DNA of 64,000 nt from Paenibacillus puerhi (GCF_009846885.1 NZ_WUWM01000001.1:310001-374000), one strand, 5' to 3'; numbered from the stretch's first letter, positions 38,870 through 47,499 are shown. Numbers and translations are program-made. Notes: generated by a model not told the origin, from the letters alone.

Positions 38870-38904
38870 AAACACACTTTGCTTAGGGCGGGGTGTGTTT
38901 TTTT
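38870..38904 (+). terminator. Riboswitch expression-platform terminator
   Basis: AAACACAC (38870-38877) and GTGTGTTT (38893-38900) form the stem; seven T's run to 38904. Lies between aptamer and first gene. Confidence 0.88.
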
Positions 38905-38931
38905 GCAGGTTGGGACAAGGAGAGAAGCAAG

Positions 38932-39684
38932 GTGTCCTATTTGGGCTTTGAGAGGATCACACATCGGTATATTCAAGACGGACAGCCCGTGCTGCAGGAT
39001 CTGAGCCTGCAGGTGGCGGAAGGCGAATTCGTGTCCTTGCTCGGACGGAGCGGCTGCGGCAAAACGACGTTATTGAAAATGGCCGCGGGACTGATAACCC
39101 CCACCGAAGGGCGGGTAAGTATCGCGGGCCAGCCGGTGACGAAGCCGCACGAGCAGATCGGCATGGTCTTTCAATCCCCGACCCTGCTGGAGTGGCTGAC
39201 GGTGCGGGATAATGTGCTGCTGCCCGTCGCGCTGCAACGCAAGCCGACGGGGGCCGACCGCGAAGCGGCGGATGCGCGGCTTGCGCGCATGGGCCTGGCC
39301 GGCCACGAGGACAAATTCCCCGGCCAGCTGTCTGGCGGCCAGCAGAGCCGCGTTGCGCTAGCCCGCGCGCTGATGCGCGAGCCATCGCTTCTGCTGCTGG
39401 ACGAGCCGTTCGCCGCGCTCGATGCGCTGACGCGGGAGGAGCTGCAGGAGGATCTGCTGCGGCTGTGCGCGGCCCAGACGATGACGGTGCTGTTCATTAC
39501 GCATGATATTGCCGAGGCAGTCTATGTGTCGGATCGTGTCGTAATGCTGCAGGATGGCCGGATCGCGGCGGATACGGCGGTTCCTCTGCCGGAACAGCGC
39601 GAGTACAAGCTCCGCTATGAGGAGCCTTTTAATAAGCTATGTCTGTCGCTGCGGCAAACGATGGAAGGCGGTGGGCGCGTATGA
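38932..39684 (+). CDS. ABC transporter ATPase (ThiZ-like, thiamine precursor uptake)
   Basis: 250 residues of the taurine/nitrate/HMP-precursor (SsuB/TauB/ThiZ) subfamily. Walker A GRSGCGKTT (38-46), Q-loop MVFQSP, signature LSGGQQ, Walker B LLLLDEPF, H-loop FITHDIAEA. GTG 38932 with AAGGAGAG eight bases upstream; this excludes the longer reading from 38893 that runs through the terminator. First gene of the TPP-controlled operon, so the transported compound is probably a thiamine precursor or breakdown product. Confidence 0.88.
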   Translation: MSYLGFERITHRYIQDGQPVLQDLSLQVAEGEFVSLLGRSGCGKTTLLKMAAGLITPTEGRVSIAGQPVTKPHEQIGMVFQSPTLLEWLTVRDNVLLPVALQRKPTGADREAADARLARMGLAGHEDKFPGQLSGGQQSRVALARALMREPSLLLLDEPFAALDALTREELQEDLLRLCAAQTMTVLFITHDIAEAVYVSDRVVMLQDGRIAADTAVPLPEQREYKLRYEEPFNKLCLSLRQTMEGGGRV

Positions 39685-40490
39685 GGCGCGGCAAAGCGAA
39701 CGGAGGCCAGCCGCAAAGAGTAGTACGACAAAGCCGGAGCGGTTGGCTGAACGCCGGACTGCTCGCGGCGCTGCTGCTGCTCTGGGAGCTGGGCGTGCAG
39801 TCCAGCGGGGTGTCCGCCCTTGTGCTGCCGGCGCCGACGGTAGTCGCCGCCGCGCTGTGGAAGGGATTGTCCAGCGGCTACTTTATTCCGCATATTGGGC
39901 AGACGCTGCTGGAGATTATACTCGGGCTGCTGCTGGGAGGAGCGCTCGGACTGCTGATCGGGATCGGCATGGGGGAATGGCGCTGGCTGAGAAGGCTGCT
40001 CTCCCCGTATGTGATCGCCAGCCAGGCGGTGCCCAAGCTGGCCCTGGCGCCGCTGTTCATGATCTGGTTCGGCTTCGGTACGACGCCCAAGGTCGTCATC
40101 ACGGCGCTGATCGCTTTCTTTCCGCTGCTTGAAAGCACGGTAACGGCTATCCAGTATGTCGATCCGCTTAAGCAAGAGCTGTTCCGCGTGTTGGGGGCTT
40201 CCCGCTGGCAGACGCTGCTTCGCCTGAAGCTGCCCGCCGGATTGCCGGGGATGCTTGCCGGCGTTCGGGTGGCGGTCGTGCTGGCAGTCGTAGGAGCGGT
40301 TGTGGGGGAATTTATCGGAGGAAGCAAGGGACTGGGCGCCCTGCTGATCGCTTCGCAGGGCATGATGGATACTCCGCTGATGTTCGCGGTGGTGCTGCTG
40401 CTGACCGTGCTCGGCATGGCGCTGTATCAAGTGGTGTTAGTGATCGAGAGGATCAAGCTTAGACCCTATAAAAAGGAGAGCGACCAATGA
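39681..40490 (+). CDS. ABC transporter permease (ThiX-like)
   Basis: 269 residues, about six membrane helices, with the inner-loop EAA-type motif FRVLGASRWQTLLRLKLPAGLP that docks on the ATPase. Belongs to the SsuC/TauC/ThiX group. ATG 39681 overlaps the stop of the ATPase gene by four bases. Its own stop overlaps the binding-protein start by four bases, so all three parts are translationally coupled. Confidence 0.88.
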   Translation: MRRGKANGGQPQRVVRQSRSGWLNAGLLAALLLLWELGVQSSGVSALVLPAPTVVAAALWKGLSSGYFIPHIGQTLLEIILGLLLGGALGLLIGIGMGEWRWLRRLLSPYVIASQAVPKLALAPLFMIWFGFGTTPKVVITALIAFFPLLESTVTAIQYVDPLKQELFRVLGASRWQTLLRLKLPAGLPGMLAGVRVAVVLAVVGAVVGEFIGGSKGLGALLIASQGMMDTPLMFAVVLLLTVLGMALYQVVLVIERIKLRPYKKESDQ

Positions 40491-41539
40491 AGAAGACAAC
40501 ATGGACGATGCCTGTCATTTTGCTGCTGGCCGGGGGACTGCTGCTATCGGCCTGCGGATCCGGCCCGGCTGTATCCGATCCGGTGAAGAGCGGGACGGGA
40601 GGCGCCGCCGCGCCGGCTGCGCAGGCTCAGAAGCTGGTCATGGCTAGCTGGAGCAAACCGATTGCCGAGCAGACGAATCTGTTCCAGGCCCAGTCGCAGG
40701 GCTGGTTCAAGGAGAAAGGCATCGACTTTGCCTTTGTGCCGGGAGCCGGGGGTGGGGATGCGATCAAGAATATTTTGACCAAGCAGGCGGATATCGCCTT
40801 TACAGACCCGGGGTCCTTGTATTTCGCGCTGGAGAGGGGCGAGAAGCTGCGCGTCATCTACAACATCTATCCGCAGAATGTGTTCAACGTCGTGTCGCTG
40901 AAGGAGAAGGGCATTCGCGAGGCCAAGGATTTGAAAGGGAAGAAGATCGGCGTCTACAGCCTGGCCAGCGGAACGCGGCATAACCTGCTCGTGCTGCTGC
41001 ATCAAGCGGGACTGACGGAGAAGGACGTAACGATCATCGAGACCGGCGTCTCGAACTTCGCTCCGTTAATTCAGGGACAGGTCGATGCCACGGCCGCCAC
41101 GGACACCGGATTGGCCGATGCGACGCTGAAGGGGCTTGGCGAGGTGAACGAGCTGCGCGTGGCGGATGCGCTGAATGTGCCTAGTGACCTGTTCGTCGTT
41201 ACGGAAGAGACGCTGGCCCAGAAGAAGGAGCTGTTGAAAAGCTTCCTGGAGGTATACAAGCGCAGCGCCGAATGGATGATCGAAAACCCGGAGGCGGCAG
41301 CGGAGGTAGCTGTGGCCGAGGCAATCGACGGGCAGGATAAGAGCCGCAATAAGCGGATTATCGGGCTGCGGAATGCATCGGCGCTGACGCAGGACGGGCA
41401 GCCGCTCGGCACGTTGGATGAAGCGGTGCTTCAGCAGGGGGCCGACTTGTACAAGAAGCTTGGGCTGATTCAGAAGGAGCTGAGCCTGAAGGACATGGTT
41501 ACGAATGAGCTGCTTCCAGCCGAGCCTGCGAAGAAGTAA
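40487..41539 (+). CDS. ABC transporter substrate-binding lipoprotein (ThiY/NMT1-like)
   Basis: 350 residues. Signal peptide with lipobox LLSAC, lipidated Cys23. The mature part is of the NMT1/ThiY/SsuA fold, with WSKPIAEQTNLFQAQSQGWFKEKGI near the start and GGGDAIKNILTKQADIAFTDP, the typical ligand-loop region. Known ThiY binds formyl-aminopyrimidine; with no tenA or ylmB gene in this operon, the ligand here may be different. Attached to the outer face of the membrane. Confidence 0.85.
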   Translation: MKKTTWTMPVILLLAGGLLLSACGSGPAVSDPVKSGTGGAAAPAAQAQKLVMASWSKPIAEQTNLFQAQSQGWFKEKGIDFAFVPGAGGGDAIKNILTKQADIAFTDPGSLYFALERGEKLRVIYNIYPQNVFNVVSLKEKGIREAKDLKGKKIGVYSLASGTRHNLLVLLHQAGLTEKDVTIIETGVSNFAPLIQGQVDATAATDTGLADATLKGLGEVNELRVADALNVPSDLFVVTEETLAQKKELLKSFLEVYKRSAEWMIENPEAAAEVAVAEAIDGQDKSRNKRIIGLRNASALTQDGQPLGTLDEAVLQQGADLYKKLGLIQKELSLKDMVTNELLPAEPAKK

Positions 41540-41589
41540 CGTTGAAAACACGGTATAGCTGCTGAGAGGAAAGGAAGTGAAGGCAAGCG

Positions 41590-42735
41590 ATGAGACCGGA
41601 GTCGAGAGAAATCGTAGATCGGATACTTGTATATATAGGACAGCAAGCGGCCGAAGGCTCGCCGGACTGGTCGGCGGAAGGCAGTGCCGAAACGGAGGCC
41701 GAATTCAATAGATTGGCGCTGGAGGTGTTCGCCTACCAGGTGAAGCATATTCCCGCTTATCGCAAATATTGCCAGGCGAGGCGCAAATCGCCACTGACCG
41801 TACGCAGCTGGCAGGAGATTCCTCCGCTGCCGATTCAGGCCTTCAAGGAGCTGACTTTGTCCTGCGAGCCGGCGGAAGAGGCACAGGCCGTCTTCATGAC
41901 GAGCGGCACGACCCGGGCGGACAGCCGCGGCAAGCATTACCACCCGACTCTGGAGGTATGGGACGCTTCGATGGCCCCGCCGTTCAAGCGGTATGTGCTG
42001 CCCGATCGGGAACGGATGACCATCTTCGTGCTGTCCCCGGCGGAGGATGTGAACCGCAACAGCTCTTTGTCCCGGTATTTGTCCCGAGCAGTCGAGCTGT
42101 TCGGTGAACCGGACAGCCGTCTGTTTTACTCGCCGGAGCACGGTATCGACCTGTCTGAGGTTTGGACTGCGCTGCAGGAGCGAGAGGCGTCAGGCGGCCC
42201 CGTGCTGCTGATGGGAGCGACGTTCGCCTACGTGCATCTGCTCGATGCTTGTGCAGAGCGGGGGATCGACATCCGGCTGCCGGAAGGAAGCCGGCTTTTC
42301 GATACCGGAGGGCTGAAGGGACAAGCGAGGGAAATATCTCAAGAAGAGCTGTACAGTCAGATTAAGCGGATTCTTGGCCTAGAGCGGGATGACTGCGTGA
42401 ACATGTACGGGATGACGGAGCTGAGCTCCCAGCTCTACGACCGTCATATCCGCAGCCGCTTTCTTACGGGGGAGACAATATACGAGAAGACAAGCGGCCC
42501 TTGGATTCGCACGCTCGTGCTTGATCCGGACACGCTGGAGCCCGTCGCTGACGGGAAAAGGGGCGTGCTTGCCCATTACGATCTGGCCAGCTGGAACTCG
42601 GCGTTCGCTACGCTTACGGAGGATCTCGGCTACCGGACGGAGCATGGGCTTGTGCTGCTTGGCCGGGTCCAGGGCTCGGAGGCAAGAGGCAGCTCGATCG
42701 CCGTAGACCAATTGATGAACGCCAGTCGAAAGTAG
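41590..42735 (+). CDS. LuxE-like acyl-protein synthetase (carboxylate-activating)
   Basis: 381 residues of the LuxE/PF04443-type ANL adenylating family. Phosphate loop TSGTTR at 104-109; adenylate-binding YGMTEL at 273-278; late loop LGYRTEHGLVLLGR. Luminous-bacterial LuxE passes the acyl group to a cysteine near its C-terminus. Here there is no cysteine after Cys269, and the C-terminal block reads EARGSSIAVD, so acyl transfer may go straight to the next protein. ATG 41590 after GGAAGTGAAGG. It abuts the LuxC-like gene exactly, so the two should act in sequence: acid to acyl-AMP to aldehyde. Substrate is not known; TPP control points to a thiamine fragment. Confidence 0.82.
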   Translation: MRPESREIVDRILVYIGQQAAEGSPDWSAEGSAETEAEFNRLALEVFAYQVKHIPAYRKYCQARRKSPLTVRSWQEIPPLPIQAFKELTLSCEPAEEAQAVFMTSGTTRADSRGKHYHPTLEVWDASMAPPFKRYVLPDRERMTIFVLSPAEDVNRNSSLSRYLSRAVELFGEPDSRLFYSPEHGIDLSEVWTALQEREASGGPVLLMGATFAYVHLLDACAERGIDIRLPEGSRLFDTGGLKGQAREISQEELYSQIKRILGLERDDCVNMYGMTELSSQLYDRHIRSRFLTGETIYEKTSGPWIRTLVLDPDTLEPVADGKRGVLAHYDLASWNSAFATLTEDLGYRTEHGLVLLGRVQGSEARGSSIAVDQLMNASRK

Positions 42736-44289
42736 GTGACCCTCATAGCTGCATATCAGGACGATCATCTTCCGCTTCGTGAAGAGAAGCCGCCGCTGCG
42801 GACGGGCAGCGACACGGAAAACGGAGTCGAAGCGCCGGTTCTTACGCTCGCCGCCTGCCGCTTGCCGCGAGGCATAGAGCCTGAGCGGTGGACCGAACGG
42901 AGATTCGAGGGACCGGCAGGGACGCTGGCGCTGAAGCTGCCCGTCCTCGACCCGGAGCTGCTGGAGAGGATCGCGCGGGAGGTAACCGCCTGCCGGGCGG
43001 CCTATCTGGAGACTCTGCGCACGGAGCGTATTGTCGAGCTCCTTGACCGCGCCGTCGCCCGCTGGCTGGACCCGGACTATGAGCTTAGGAAGCTCGCAGA
43101 GACGTGGCTGCCGGTCATTACCGGCTATGACGCCGGGATGATCCGGCTGGAGCTGAAGCGGCTCTTCCGCACGTTCCGCAAGAAGGAGCTGCTGCGCTTT
43201 CTGGATGAAGAATTTGACGCGGCTGCCGTACTGGACGAGTTTCGTCCCCGCAAGCATGGCGGCATGAGCCGCGCCTACGGACCCGAGCTTATCTTCCACG
43301 TGTTTTCCGGCAACGTGCCGGGGCTTCCGGTTTGGAGTCTGATCATGGGTCTGCTGGTCAAGGCTGCGGGGATTGGCAAGACCTCCTCCTCCGAGCCGTT
43401 GATGGCGGTGTTGTTCGCCAGAACGCTGGCCGAGATCGATGAGGAGCTTGCCGATTGCCTGGCTATCCTGCCATGGAAGGGCGGCAGCGAGGAGCTGGAG
43501 CGCCCGCTGCTGGAGGCTGCGGACGCGGTGATCGTATACGGCTCGCAGCAGACCGTAGAGCATCTTCGCAGTCGTACGCCCGCGACCCGCAGGTTTCTCA
43601 GCTACGGGCATAAGATCAGCCTCGCCATGATCGGGCGCGAGGCGCTGACCGCGGACCGGTACAGGGAGACGGCGAGAAGGCTGGCGGAGGACGCATCGGT
43701 GTACGATCAGCAGGGGTGTCTGGCTCCACATGCCGCCTTCGTGGAGGAAGGCGGCGCGGTATCCGCGCGGCAGTTCGCGCAGCTGGTCGCTTCCGAGATG
43801 GAGCGCTATCAGGAGAAGAAGCCGCGCGCCGAGCTCTCGGACGAAGAGGCGATGGCCATCCGTGCGGTCCGCCAGCGGATGGAGCTGCGCGGGCTGCAGG
43901 GCGAGCCGGTCCAGGTGTACGCGAGCGCTCAGGGAACGGCGTGGACGGTGATCTATCACGACGTGACAGGCTTTGAAGCATCGCCGCTGAACCGCACGCT
44001 GCATGTCTATGCCTGCAGCGGCTTGGAGCAGGCGGCAGCGCAGCTTCGGCCTTTCCGCGATTATGTGCAGACGGCTGGACTTGCAGTCGGACCGGACCGT
44101 CTGGAGCGGGTGGCGGCGCGTCTGGGGAGCTGCGGAGTGACGCGGATATGCGCCGTCGGCCAGATGGCGAGAACGCCGGCGGGCTGGCATCATGACGGGC
44201 GGCTGAATCTCCTCGATCTGGTGCGCTGGGTGGATCTCGAGCGGAGCGCGGAGCTGGAAGCCGATCGTTATGATCCGGATGCGGAGTAA
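42736..44289 (+). CDS. LuxC-like acyl-thioester/acyl reductase
   Basis: 517 residues, aldehyde-dehydrogenase-like fold of the LuxC family. Catalytic Cys328 lies in YDQQGCLAPH, the LuxC active-site position. Segments IFHVFSGNVPGLPVWSLIMG and VIVYGSQQTVEHL form the NADPH-binding region. It reduces activated acyl groups to aldehydes, normally with LuxE. The GTG at 42736 directly follows the LuxE stop; the AGTAGGTGA there could instead serve an ATA at 42745. The first ~55 residues are rich in charged residues and not well conserved. Confidence 0.82.
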   Translation: MTLIAAYQDDHLPLREEKPPLRTGSDTENGVEAPVLTLAACRLPRGIEPERWTERRFEGPAGTLALKLPVLDPELLERIAREVTACRAAYLETLRTERIVELLDRAVARWLDPDYELRKLAETWLPVITGYDAGMIRLELKRLFRTFRKKELLRFLDEEFDAAAVLDEFRPRKHGGMSRAYGPELIFHVFSGNVPGLPVWSLIMGLLVKAAGIGKTSSSEPLMAVLFARTLAEIDEELADCLAILPWKGGSEELERPLLEAADAVIVYGSQQTVEHLRSRTPATRRFLSYGHKISLAMIGREALTADRYRETARRLAEDASVYDQQGCLAPHAAFVEEGGAVSARQFAQLVASEMERYQEKKPRAELSDEEAMAIRAVRQRMELRGLQGEPVQVYASAQGTAWTVIYHDVTGFEASPLNRTLHVYACSGLEQAAAQLRPFRDYVQTAGLAVGPDRLERVAARLGSCGVTRICAVGQMARTPAGWHHDGRLNLLDLVRWVDLERSAELEADRYDPDAE

Positions 44290-44366
44290 TCTGCCACGCG
44301 GGGGTCATAGATCGGCAAGGGCAAGCCCGATGGCGTCCCCTTAAGCAAAGGACTGGAGGAAGCATC

Positions 44367-45134
44367 ATGAATTTTACCGGGAAAACCGTACTGGTCACCG
44401 GCTCAAGCCGCGGCATCGGAGCCGCGATCGCCGAGGCATTCGGTGCGCAAGGAGCGCTGGTGATCGTCAATTATATCCGCAATGAAGCGGCTGCGGAAGC
44501 GGTAGTCGGCCGTATCCGCGCACAGGGCGGAGAGGCTGTCGCGATGAAGGCCGATGTGACCGACCCCGCGGCGGTACAAGCGATGATCGACGAGTCGGCA
44601 GAGGCTTTCGGATCGCTGGATGTTGTGGTCAACAACGCGCTCAGTCCGTACAGCTTCGATCCGAAGCGGCGCAAAACCGCCTGGGAGCTTCGCTGGGAGG
44701 ATTACCGGGAACAGCTGGAGGGCAGCTTGGGCGGAGCCTTCCACGTCGTGCAGGCCGCTATCCCGTTGATGAAGGAGCGAGGAAAGGGAAGGATCGTCAA
44801 TCTGGTGACCAACCTGATCGACTTTCCGGTGGTGCCGTACCATGATTATACGACGGCGAAGGCGGCGCTGCTCGGCTACAGCCGTAACCTGGCGGCAGAG
44901 CTGGGGGCGTTTGGCATCACGGTCAATTGCGTAGCTCCGGGCTTGACCTCTCCGACGGATTCCAGCCGGGATACGAAGGAGGATACGAAGAATGCCATCA
45001 TCGGATTGACGCCGCTCGGCAGACTGGCATCTCCGGCGGATATCGCGGGAGCGGTGCTTTTCTTCGCTTCCGACTGGGCTTCATTTGTAACGGGGCAGTG
45101 TCTCCATGTAGACGGCGGGCTAGTGATGCGTTAG
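44367..45134 (+). CDS. Short-chain dehydrogenase/reductase (FabG-like)
   Basis: 255 residues, classical SDR fold. NAD(P) motif TGSSRGIG (11-18), NNA motif at about 89-91, and the active-site pair Tyr161/Lys165 in DYTTAK. The catalytic serine, normally 13 residues before the tyrosine, is Thr148 (LVTNLIDF). The adjacent NYIRNEAAAEAV arginine region suggests NADP preference. In the operon it follows the LuxE-LuxC pair, and so could reduce their aldehyde product to an alcohol. ATG 44367 with GGAGGAA upstream. Confidence 0.85.
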   Translation: MNFTGKTVLVTGSSRGIGAAIAEAFGAQGALVIVNYIRNEAAAEAVVGRIRAQGGEAVAMKADVTDPAAVQAMIDESAEAFGSLDVVVNNALSPYSFDPKRRKTAWELRWEDYREQLEGSLGGAFHVVQAAIPLMKERGKGRIVNLVTNLIDFPVVPYHDYTTAKAALLGYSRNLAAELGAFGITVNCVAPGLTSPTDSSRDTKEDTKNAIIGLTPLGRLASPADIAGAVLFFASDWASFVTGQCLHVDGGLVMR

Positions 45135-45232
45135 AGGCTACCTCCAGAGGCGAACTGCCTGAAGTAAGGTGAAATAAAAGGTACGGCATGGGGCAAAGCC
45201 TCATTATGAAACGATTAGGGAGGGCTATGCAA

Positions 45233-46045
45233 ATGAACATCGAAACAAGTATCGAGCTGTTGAACCGGGTACGCGAACAGAAGCCGCTCGTCCACAACAT
45301 TACGAATGTCGTTGTCACGAATTTCACGGCCAACGGGCTGCTGGCCTTAGGGGCTTCCCCGGTCATGGCGTATGCGCATGAAGAAGTAGCCGACATGGCG
45401 AAAATAGCGGGCGCGCTGGTCGTCAATATGGGAACGCTCGACGAGCAGCTGATCGAATCCATTCTGATCGCCGGGCGTTCGGCCAACGAGCATGGCGTTC
45501 CGGTCATTTTCGACCCGGTCGGCGCGGGAGCTACTCCTTACCGGACGGCCGCGGCCAAACGCATACTCGAAGGCATTCGCGTCTCCGTGCTGCGCGGCAA
45601 TGCGGCGGAGGTCGCCAACGTGATTGGGGGGACCAGTGAGATCAAGGGCGTGGATGCCGGGGAGTCAGCCGGGGCCGATGGATCCTTACTGGCTCGTCAG
45701 GCGGCAAGCCTGCTGAACGCGGTCGTCGTCGTTACGGGAGCGGATGATTATGTAAGCGACGGGAAGATCACTCACCGGATCAGCAACGGCACGCCGCTGC
45801 TGACGGCTGTTACCGGTACGGGCTGCCTGCTGACGAGTGTGATCGGGGCCTTCGCCGCGGTGGAAAAGGACCTTATGACGGCAGCTGCGACGGCACTCGC
45901 CTTCTACGGCGTCGCGGCTGAGCTTGCCGTAGAAATTTCAGGGCCCAACCATCCGGGTACGTTCCAAGTCGAGTTCCTTAACCGGCTGCATACGACGACG
46001 GGAGAGGACCTGGGCTCGCGAGCGGTAATTTGGCAGATTGGCTGA
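45233..46045 (+). CDS. thiM: Hydroxyethylthiazole kinase ThiM
   Basis: 270 residues. Phosphorylates 5-(2-hydroxyethyl)-4-methylthiazole to make the thiazole half of thiamine. The substrate entrance motif [19 protein letters not shown] is at 17-35 and the active-site TGTGC with Cys198 matches the Bacillus enzyme in position. ATG 45233 is chosen since AGGGAGG is nine bases upstream; ATG 45227 is closer than optimal, and ATG 45188 precedes the site. Last gene of the TPP operon. Confidence 0.93.
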   Translation: MNIETSIELLNRVREQKPLVHNITNVVVTNFTANGLLALGASPVMAYAHEEVADMAKIAGALVVNMGTLDEQLIESILIAGRSANEHGVPVIFDPVGAGATPYRTAAAKRILEGIRVSVLRGNAAEVANVIGGTSEIKGVDAGESAGADGSLLARQAASLLNAVVVVTGADDYVSDGKITHRISNGTPLLTAVTGTGCLLTSVIGAFAAVEKDLMTAAATALAFYGVAAELAVEISGPNHPGTFQVEFLNRLHTTTGEDLGSRAVIWQIG

Positions 46046-46122
46046 AGCGCAGCGAGTGAAGACGGGGGCATCGGCCTATTCTAGGCAGCGGTCGTCCTAT
46101 GTCCGACATCCGAATACTCATC

Positions 46123-46174
46123 AAGGCAGAGCAGGTCTCCTTCCAGGAAGGAAAGGCCGACTCTGCCTTTTTTT
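46123..46174 (+). terminator. Terminator of TPP operon
   Basis: AAGGCAGAG (46123-46131) and CTCTGCCTT (46161-46169) with a seven-T run. Confidence 0.85.
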
Positions 46175-46317
46175 GCATTCGTCATGCCAGCCTTTCCGGG
46201 CGAAAGGTGCATGGACGCCGGAGGCATGTTATGATCGGGGATATCATCGAGGACGGAATGAGCCGCGCTTCCTGTCGCTCCATGTCTTTAAGACGGCCAA
46301 GGGGAGTCCCGCGTCCT

Positions 46318-47298
46318 CTACCGGGCAGCTCTTGCGGAAGGCGTCACTTGAGGACTCAGCCAGATGCTGGGGCTCTTCGGTCGCTGCTTGGAGACGGTCG
46401 GCGCAAGCTTGCGGGGCTGCCGGCTTCCGGCTGCCTGGTACCGGCTCCAAGCTTGCCGAGCGGGATGATTGGCCCGGGGGAATGACTTTGCTTGTCTGAT
46501 GCTGCGCACAGCTGAGGAATCATTCGGGGAGACGCCCGAGGAAGAGCGGATTTTATGAGAGAGAGTCGCTTGGCCCGGACGGTTGGCTTTGCCGGAACGG
46601 CTGGCGGCATCGGACTTTTGCGGTTCAAGGCCGGAGGAGGGACCGTCCTCCGGGCGGCCGGCCGGTTCGGCAACGATCGGCGCTTCCACAGCCGCAGAAT
46701 TGCCGATCGCCAAGGTCTTTGACCTTTGATTATAGGCTAGCTGCTGGATATGGCCGGGAACGAGCCCAAGCTTACGGCAGAGGGAGGCGGAGAGCCGGAG
46801 CTCCTCGCTGATCTCGTTCTCAGGAACATGAAGCCGTACCTTGGCGCTGCTCTTGCCGTTTCTCACGGTGAGGATAGGGTACGCAGCCCGAGGGATTCCG
46901 AGCGCAGCGGCTAAAGCTCCCCCGATCGTAATATGCGGAACGCTCCTCCGGTAGCGGTCCGGCTCGAGCAAAGCCTGACTGCGGCTGACGATGACCTGTG
47001 TCAAGTCTACGGTATCCTGCATAGGGTTATAATCGACCAGATACCGGCACTGATCGCGCAAGCCCAGCGACTTGGCCATCGCAGGGTCGATCTCCAGATA
47101 TGGAAATGCGCATTCATCGCCATCCCCGCGAATAACGCGGACTTTTTGCTCCGAGCGGCCGTTCTTCAAGGTGACGGTGGCCCCGTTCGGCAGGTCGTTC
47201 AGTCCGAGGGCAGCCTGGCTGTAGGATTCCAGGACGAGGGTGATCTCGCCGCTCGCCTGATGTTTGGTAACCGATAGATCGACGATGTCTCTTCCCAT
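46318..47298 (-). CDS. Two-repeat beta-barrel-like protein with basic tail, function unknown
   Basis: 326 residues; ATG 47298 with AAAGGAA seven bases upstream. Residues about 14-90 and 110-185 are two copies of one domain, each with an 'LGL/LGI... VTL/LTVRNG... KVRV/KVRLHV' beta stretch and a closing 'LR/LSASLCRKLGL.PG...YN' block. The pattern recalls the N-terminal domains before ATP-grasp in YheC/YheD-type proteins, but no ATP-grasp domain follows. Instead residues about 210-326 are Ser/Pro/Arg-rich, strongly basic and probably disordered. The tail could be a nucleic-acid or polymer binding region, or the result of an old rearrangement. No firm function. Confidence 0.6.
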   Translation of the reverse strand: MGRDIVDLSVTKHQASGEITLVLESYSQAALGLNDLPNGATVTLKNGRSEQKVRVIRGDGDECAFPYLEIDPAMAKSLGLRDQCRYLVDYNPMQDTVDLTQVIVSRSQALLEPDRYRRSVPHITIGGALAAALGIPRAAYPILTVRNGKSSAKVRLHVPENEISEELRLSASLCRKLGLVPGHIQQLAYNQRSKTLAIGNSAAVEAPIVAEPAGRPEDGPSSGLEPQKSDAASRSGKANRPGQATLSHKIRSSSGVSPNDSSAVRSIRQAKSFPRANHPARQAWSRYQAAGSRQPRKLAPTVSKQRPKSPSIWLSPQVTPSARAAR

Positions 47299-47444
47299 GG
47301 TCGGTTCGTTCCTTTCTGATCCCGAAGTCTGGCTTAGATTCATGTTACAACGTATGTCATTTGTCCCCCCGGCGTCTGGATAGATGCCCCTGTTCGGTAT
47401 ACAACGGGCGTTTATTAGGAAACGCGAGTTTCGAATGCCGTTGA

Positions 47445-47476
47445 CCGGTTCGGCGGCCGTATCGCCGGATAACCGG
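47445..47476 (+). promoter_or_regulatory. Stable hairpin just before map ribosome binding site
   Basis: CCGGTTCGGCG (47445-47455) pairs with CGCCG plus AACCGG (47463-47467, 47471-47476), with a three-base bulge. It ends eight bases before AAGGAGG. No T-run, so not a terminator. Confidence 0.4.
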
Positions 47477-47499
47477 CAAGAAAAAGGAGGTGTGCAAGG

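Noticed and set aside
42379-44193. 604-codon reverse frame across the LuxE/LuxC genes
   Set aside because: Overlaps two real genes; its product is Arg/His/Gln-rich without domains.
46099-46485. 128-codon forward frame after thiM
   Set aside because: Its early part is the operon terminator, and the product is Arg/Ser-rich with no domain; overlaps the reverse-strand gene.
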